NCBI GenBank assembly: GCA_032718475.1
Contig: JAUCBJ010007117.1
Span: forward strand, 1-57,105
Length of the DNA stretch: 57,105 nucleotides
From: Nemertoderma westbladi
Taxonomy: Eukaryota > Xenacoelomorpha > Nemertodermatida > Nemertodermatidae
Reading direction: 5' to 3'
In this document: positions 52,771 to 57,105 of the stretch, piece by piece
Layout: every line of letters starts with the position of its first letter
Numbering within the stretch: the first letter of the stretch is position 1
Program-made: the position numbers and the translations under genes
The notes under the pieces: model-generated
What the model saw: only the letters and a program-made list of their open reading frames with translations
Told to the model about the DNA's origin: nothing
Database searches by the model: none

Positions 52771-52789
52771 GTAGGCTCGCAGGTCTTCC
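52771..52789 (-). repeat. Family-3 palindrome, copy 6 (gag)
   Basis: Identical to the copy 84 bp away; the duplication covers about 28 residues (FTSQSTTSRKTCEPTEQRRP). Confidence 0.75.
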
Positions 52790-53514
52790 TCGAAGTCGTA
52801 GATTGCGATGTAAACTGGACTGGTGGTCGAGTGACAGCGTTTGAATCTAAAGGCCTTGTAGGCCTAAACGTCATTGGGTAAGCGTAGTGTGTAACAGGTT
52901 TAGGTGTCAAAGGTGGACTCACCTGTTTTGTTGTCAGCAGTGCAGGTCCGGTCAATAAACTACTACGATCGGTAATCGGTGGGTTACTTACCTTGACTCT
53001 CAGAATAGGCGACGACGTTGCTCTTGGCGGTATGAACTTGTCCGGAATAACAAACCTGTGTTCCGTCGCACCATAGATAGGAGAAATATTACTACTACCC
53101 GCAATCGAAACAGGTTCCTTAGTCGTAACTGGTGCAAACATAGGAGTTACTTGAGGGAATCTTTGACATAAGTCTTTAACTAGTTGTCTTTCTCGCCCAG
53201 GTGCCCCTACACTTCCTTCCTTCATTCGTTCCTGAATTTGGCGGTGCCTTACCTCTATCTGGTCCAAATCATGTCCGTCACGAGATCTCATCGATCGATC
53301 GCGGGCTAGAAGATCCAGATTTTCCTTGGCTTTTGCTAGTTCTCTCGCCTTCCTTTCGAGTTCGAAATGAAGTTTAACTTCTTTCTCGCGTTGTTCCGTC
53401 TGTTGTTGTTGCGCCTTGAACTCCGCTTGTCGTATAGCTGATTGAGCCTTTATTTGCCGTTTTTTCAACTCGGCTCGGGCTTCCGAAACTCGCCTTTGTT
53501 CGTCTAACGCTGCC

Positions 53515-53680
53515 GCTGCCGCTTGTCGTTCCAACTCGGCCGCTGCCGCTTGTCGTTCCAACTCAGCCGCTGCCGCTTGTCGTTCCAACTCAGCCGCTGC
53601 CGCTTGTCGTTCCAACTCAGCCGCTGCCGCTGCCGCTTGTCGTTCCAACTCAGCCACTGCCGCTCGTTGCGCTAACTCAG
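53515..53680 (-). repeat. 27-bp coding repeats in gag of element 3
   Basis: The plus strand repeats GCCGCTGCCGCTTGTCGTTC and CAACTCA, encoding ELERQAAAA units on the minus strand, with one longer unit. Confidence 0.85.
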
Positions 53681-54365
53681 CTGCCGCTGTTCTTTGTGCT
53701 ATTTCTAGCTCTAACCTTTCCATTTCGGCTGCTTCCAATTCGGCTACTTCTTGTAAATGAGAGATTCTCGCAACATTTGCGACGCGTAGTTTTTCTTCCT
53801 CTACAGCTGCTTGTACAGTTAACAATTGAGTTTGTTCTTCCATTTCTCGTTGTTGTCTGTGGTACAGTTGTTGCTGTCTAGAAATTTCTGACGTCACTAT
53901 ACTTACCTCGCCAATTTCGCTGCGAATACTCACTAATGATTGGTCCAGTATTTCCGGTGCCGATTCGATTTGTACGGGTGAAGTTCCCCTCGTATATTCC
54001 GGCACGGTTTCCAAATCGCCGACGTCTTCGCCGCACATACGTAAGTGATCCGTCAGATGTTTCAATTGTCCATCCAGTCGGTACAGTTCCTGTTCTTCCT
54101 CGGGCTGTAATAACTCGTCGGAAACCGACTCACCTAGCAACTGGTCCGCTTGTTCCTGTTGTATCTGTCTAACGGTCGTCTTAAACTGAATCAGTTTCTC
54201 TCTAGCGATCATTAATTTCTCGAGGATTCTAAACTGTGTGGCCATATCCTGTCTCTGTCTAGCTAGATCTTGTAGACCTATTAGATTATCTACGGACTTA
54301 TGTACTCTATTCTGTACTCTCACCTGTAGAGTGTAGAACTCGAATCGAGACATCGGAGCGGTCAA

Positions 54366-56180
54366 CTCGTCTAATATGCATTGGCCTTCTCCAATGTAAG
54401 GGTCCAGTAGTATACCGCTTACCAGATCCTAGTAACGATGTATCTTACTATGAGACTCTAGTAATGTATACGGGCTTGTACAGTATCTGACAACAAATCC
54501 CAGTCCAGGATATCTAAACAAACAGATACAGTACACAAACGACTACTGGCGAGGAACAGAGCCTTGTATCTATTCTATGTACGTGAGCGGGTCGAATGCC
54601 TACGTACTAGACAGAAGGATACCTGTCCTCTAACCGGTGAGGCAGATGTACAGTTACGGTAACAGACCAAACTCACGGGAAAACAATCCCCGCGCAGCGA
54701 ATCCTAACTATCACTGACAGTCCTAAATACAGTAACTTGCCGCGGTGTGATTTATATGGTTTATATACGAACTAGGTGGTTAACAGACCTAGTGTAACAA
54801 TGCTGATCATCCCTGTCGAAATCAGCCTAAAAGTCGTGCCTAAATGTAACAATAACTGATCCCCCTGTACGAAATCAGTCTAAAGGGTCATGCCTAAATG
54901 TAACAATAACTGCTGGACAACACAACAGTTTAATAACGAAAGTGAAATACTCCTTATCGCCGCAACTAAATCAGATCCTAATTTTACAAATACAGATAAT
55001 TTCCACCTAAAGTAATGTATAGTACGCTATAGCTAGTAGAACTTTAAGGGCAATATGTTTTAGGGCGTGTGTGTGTGGGTGTGTTACAAATAAAACAATT
55101 TCGTGTAATTCCTTTTACTAGGTTTTAGTGATTTTCTGACTAAATGATACCGTGCGCTAGCTACTAAAATAAACTAGTCGCGTTTGTAGAACTTTATACT
55201 CACGAATGACGTCAAAGCTCTCTCCTTCCTATCCACAACCCAATGGGCAACCACAGTGTTAGTAACTACACCCGTGATCGGCACTAATACCAGATTCTGG
55301 TTGTAAGATAAGAATAGGGGTTAATCGCTACCGTACGTTAGCTGATCTGGTATACTAATTTAATTCTAGAACTTTGTTGCTGCGGTAGTTAGCAGCAATA
55401 CCTATCAGTACGTGGCAAGGCGCGGTAGGATATTAATAAAACCTCCCTAGGCCAAGCAGTGTGCCGGTAGCAGAAATGCTCCTTGCCTGATCAAATAGCT
55501 AACTCCAGACAGGGGGGGGGGGGGTACTAATGTACGTTCTACAAAGCGAACCGGTACCAAACAGTCAGTGCTATGAATCACTAAATTATGGAACATATGC
55601 TGTCCGTACCTAATATGTACTCGCGTACTGACGAATGGCAATAGTTCGCACCTGTAGGAAGTACAGGTTAACCCAGGGATTCGTAGGACTTGACAAAGGG
55701 GGGGGGGTTGTCTGGATATAATTATTTGATCCTAAATTTGCGGCGTCCAGTACGGTGTCACGCTTACCCTGATCTATAGGTCTTACGGCGGGCAAGGGCG
55801 TCGAACAAAGTCTTACCTTCTCACAAAGCGGGCGCTGCATAGCAAGTGGAGTATTTCGAAGGGGCAAAGGGGGTGCGCGGTCAATCCAATGTGGGCGCTA
55901 GCGTGTTGTGGACATCCCTTCCCTGCGTTGCTTACGGCCTAACGATCTAGGCTGCCATCTCCCTGATGTTAGGCTGTCCCGAAGTTGGACCAAAAGAAAA
56001 CATGTCAGGAATTTGCAGTATATTTACAGTTTTACAAAAGGATTTATCAAATAAAGTTTCAACAAGAAACCGAAATAAACTAATAACAATTTAGGAATTT
56101 GCAAGAGTAAGTAAGTGAGGGTGAGGGTAATAACAAGAACAACATGATAACCGAAGGCAAACCGGCCTTTTATACTAGAA
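54366..56180 (-). other. Leader and probable LTR of BEL element 3
   Basis: No gene. A duplicated segment carrying GCCTAAATGTAACAATAACT (54838-54860 and 54893-54915), a (GT)n run (55068-55083), G runs (55505-55516 and 55700-55708) and several unrecognised short frames are present. The LTR limits and primer site were not resolved. Confidence 0.4.
54760..54767 (-). promoter_or_regulatory. Candidate TATA box of BEL element 3
   Basis: The minus strand reads TATATAAACCATATAAATC. Transcription from here would reach the gag start about 400 bp downstream. Position and strand fit; nothing else confirms it. Confidence 0.35.
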
Positions 56181-56185
56181 ATTGC

Positions 56186-56392
56186 ACATGGAAACTAAAC
56201 AGAATTTTCCACAGCTTCACATTTGAGCATTAAAGTGCTTCGTGCCCTATGATTGGCCCAGCTCATCGTTCAACGCAGTCCGGCCCTTACACTAATCTGG
56301 GACATGGAATCCTAACAGAATTTTCCACTGCCTCACATTTGAGCAATAAGATAATTTATGCCCTATGATTGGCCTGGCTCATCATTCGCTAC
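56186..56392 (+). repeat. Imperfect tandem duplication, about 115 bp apart
   Basis: Two segments share AACAGAATTTTCCAC, CTCACATTTGAGCA or TTCACATTTGAGCA, GCCCTATGATTGGCC and GCTCATC. Each has an ATTGG (CCAAT on minus) box. A third ATTGG lies at 56408. Confidence 0.75.
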
Positions 56393-56454
56393 GCTGTACG
56401 CTTCTCATTGGCCTACCAATTAGCACCACACGAAAATAAATGGCCCCAAAATAC

Positions 56455-56536
56455 AAATTTCCCGACTGGGATTCGAACTCGTAACCTATGTAATGTAACC
56501 AACGCCTTAACCATCTGACCACTACGCCACGAGAGT
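56455..56536 (-). mobile_element. tRNA-derived SINE head, third type
   Basis: The minus strand reads CTCGTGGCGTAGTGGTCAGA, TGGTTAAGGCG and then ACGAGTTCGAATCCCAGTC, a clear A box and B box at tRNA-like spacing. The acceptor stem does not close well, so I favour a SINE over a functional tRNA gene. Confidence 0.65.
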
Positions 56537-57105
56537 ACCTAAGGGTTTTATGTGTACAAATATGAATAGGCATATTACATTACTGTAACTCAATCAAAAT
56601 ACGTCGGATTTTCGAAAGTTTTTACGTTAAAGTTAAACTACAAATGCTACCTTATAGTGAAATAATTCATCACCGCTCCATGAAAACAGTAAGTAAGGCT
56701 GTTTTCACCAATCGAAATATAAAATATTTACAAACTATTTCTAAATTTACTGGTAGGGCCTAAAATATAAAATATAATCACTATCTAATTATTGCATACT
56801 TAATATTGCAGATACGGCGTAAATACAATCGATCGTACATACAAATATAAATTTACGAATTAACTTTAGTGCCTATAATACAAAAAAAGGCTTTCGGTTA
56901 TCAAGATAAACAAATTAAACAAATCAGAACAAATCAATCAAACAAATCAAACAAATAAATCAAACTCTTCAAACAAATAAATCAAACTCTTTCGATAAAT
57001 CTTTATATATTGTAAATATACATAATAAACCTTCACCAAATTAAATCTGTCCAAATATAATATAAACATAATGCGCTAAATAACTTCCAAATGAGTCTTA
57101 AAGAG
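56537..57105. other. AT-rich right end of the window, no gene
   Basis: AT-rich DNA with AACAAATCAAACAAAT-type simple repeats (56920-56995). No coding frame or RNA gene recognised. Confidence 0.6.

Larger units (their letters stand above)
51581..54365 (-). pseudogene. Gag of BEL element 3, one frameshift in a G run
   Basis: 54365-51864 starts MTAPMSRFEF and has long helical, probably coiled-coil regions (residues 1-120, and 180-370 with ELERQAAAA repeats). A disordered middle follows with a duplicated 28-residue block. The BEL Gag core contains PKFSGNSKHWHTFVDYIESQ, KFNYLLQTL and TSIYGGTVSMAKSVIEELCKGG. The frame is lost in a run of nine G (minus strand, about 51885-51893) and resumes at 51853-51581 (LADEIKNAITTL, LRREWRKIEYQREERGGFLK). 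The run is of a length prone to slippage, so the lesion could be an indel or a sequence error. Its overall plan matches Gag of element 2. Confidence 0.88.

Noticed and set aside
56455-56536. Functional tRNA gene on the minus strand
   Set aside because: The box spacing is tRNA-like but the stems do not close convincingly; kept as a SINE head.

Overview
The window looks like a repeat-dense piece of an animal (metazoan, probably invertebrate) nuclear genome. It contains one recognisable host-type coding exon (the zinc-binding C-terminus of a CPEB-family RNA-binding protein, 3598-3979, with a broken frame). Almost everything else is transposable elements: three BEL/Pao-type LTR retroelements, several copies of one APE-type LINE family with (TAG)n tails, tRNA-derived SINEs, an unclassified element with terminal inverted repeats, and palindromic minisatellites. 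There are no bacterial operons, ribosome-binding sites or phage genes. The species cannot be named from this sequence.

Layout. 1-330: 3' end of a LINE. 331-3597: AT-rich non-coding DNA. 3598-3979: CPEB exon. 4429-10721: BEL element 1 (minus strand; intact 1893-aa Gag-Pol, 5' LTR and primer-binding site, no 3' LTR found). 11240-14313: LINE copy A. 14947-15733: 36-bp minisatellite. 16062-17438: LINE fragment and SINEs. 17439-20540: LINE copy B, inserted into a SINE. 20621-21487: 22-bp minisatellite. About 22067-36182: BEL element 2 (plus strand: gag, pol and a large third ORF). 36190-36950: SINE copies that truncate the third ORF. 36980-41476: inverted-repeat element with a zinc-finger/acidic-repeat gene, itself interrupted by LINE copy C. 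42835-43623: orphan ORF. 43923-about 56000: BEL element 3 (minus strand, decayed), which also carries the third ORF.

How the parts fit together. Elements 2 and 3 are related but distinct. Both have the order gag, pol, spacer, ORF3. ORF3 occupies the position where an envelope gene sits in some LTR elements, but what is visible has no signal peptide or membrane segment. Instead it has an N-terminal Cys/His cluster, a long unrecognised core, three CCHC knuckles and a basic RG-rich tail. Both elements also carry short palindromes (about 16-20 bp) repeated in gag, pol, the pol-ORF3 spacer and in or just after ORF3. The palindrome sequence differs between the two elements although several sites correspond, and copies lie in different codon phases. 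A short non-coding block is shared by the two pol-ORF3 spacers. The ORF3 gene plus its family-specific palindromes is my main candidate for an undescribed system. No LTR pair could be delimited for elements 2 and 3, so their outer boundaries are estimates.
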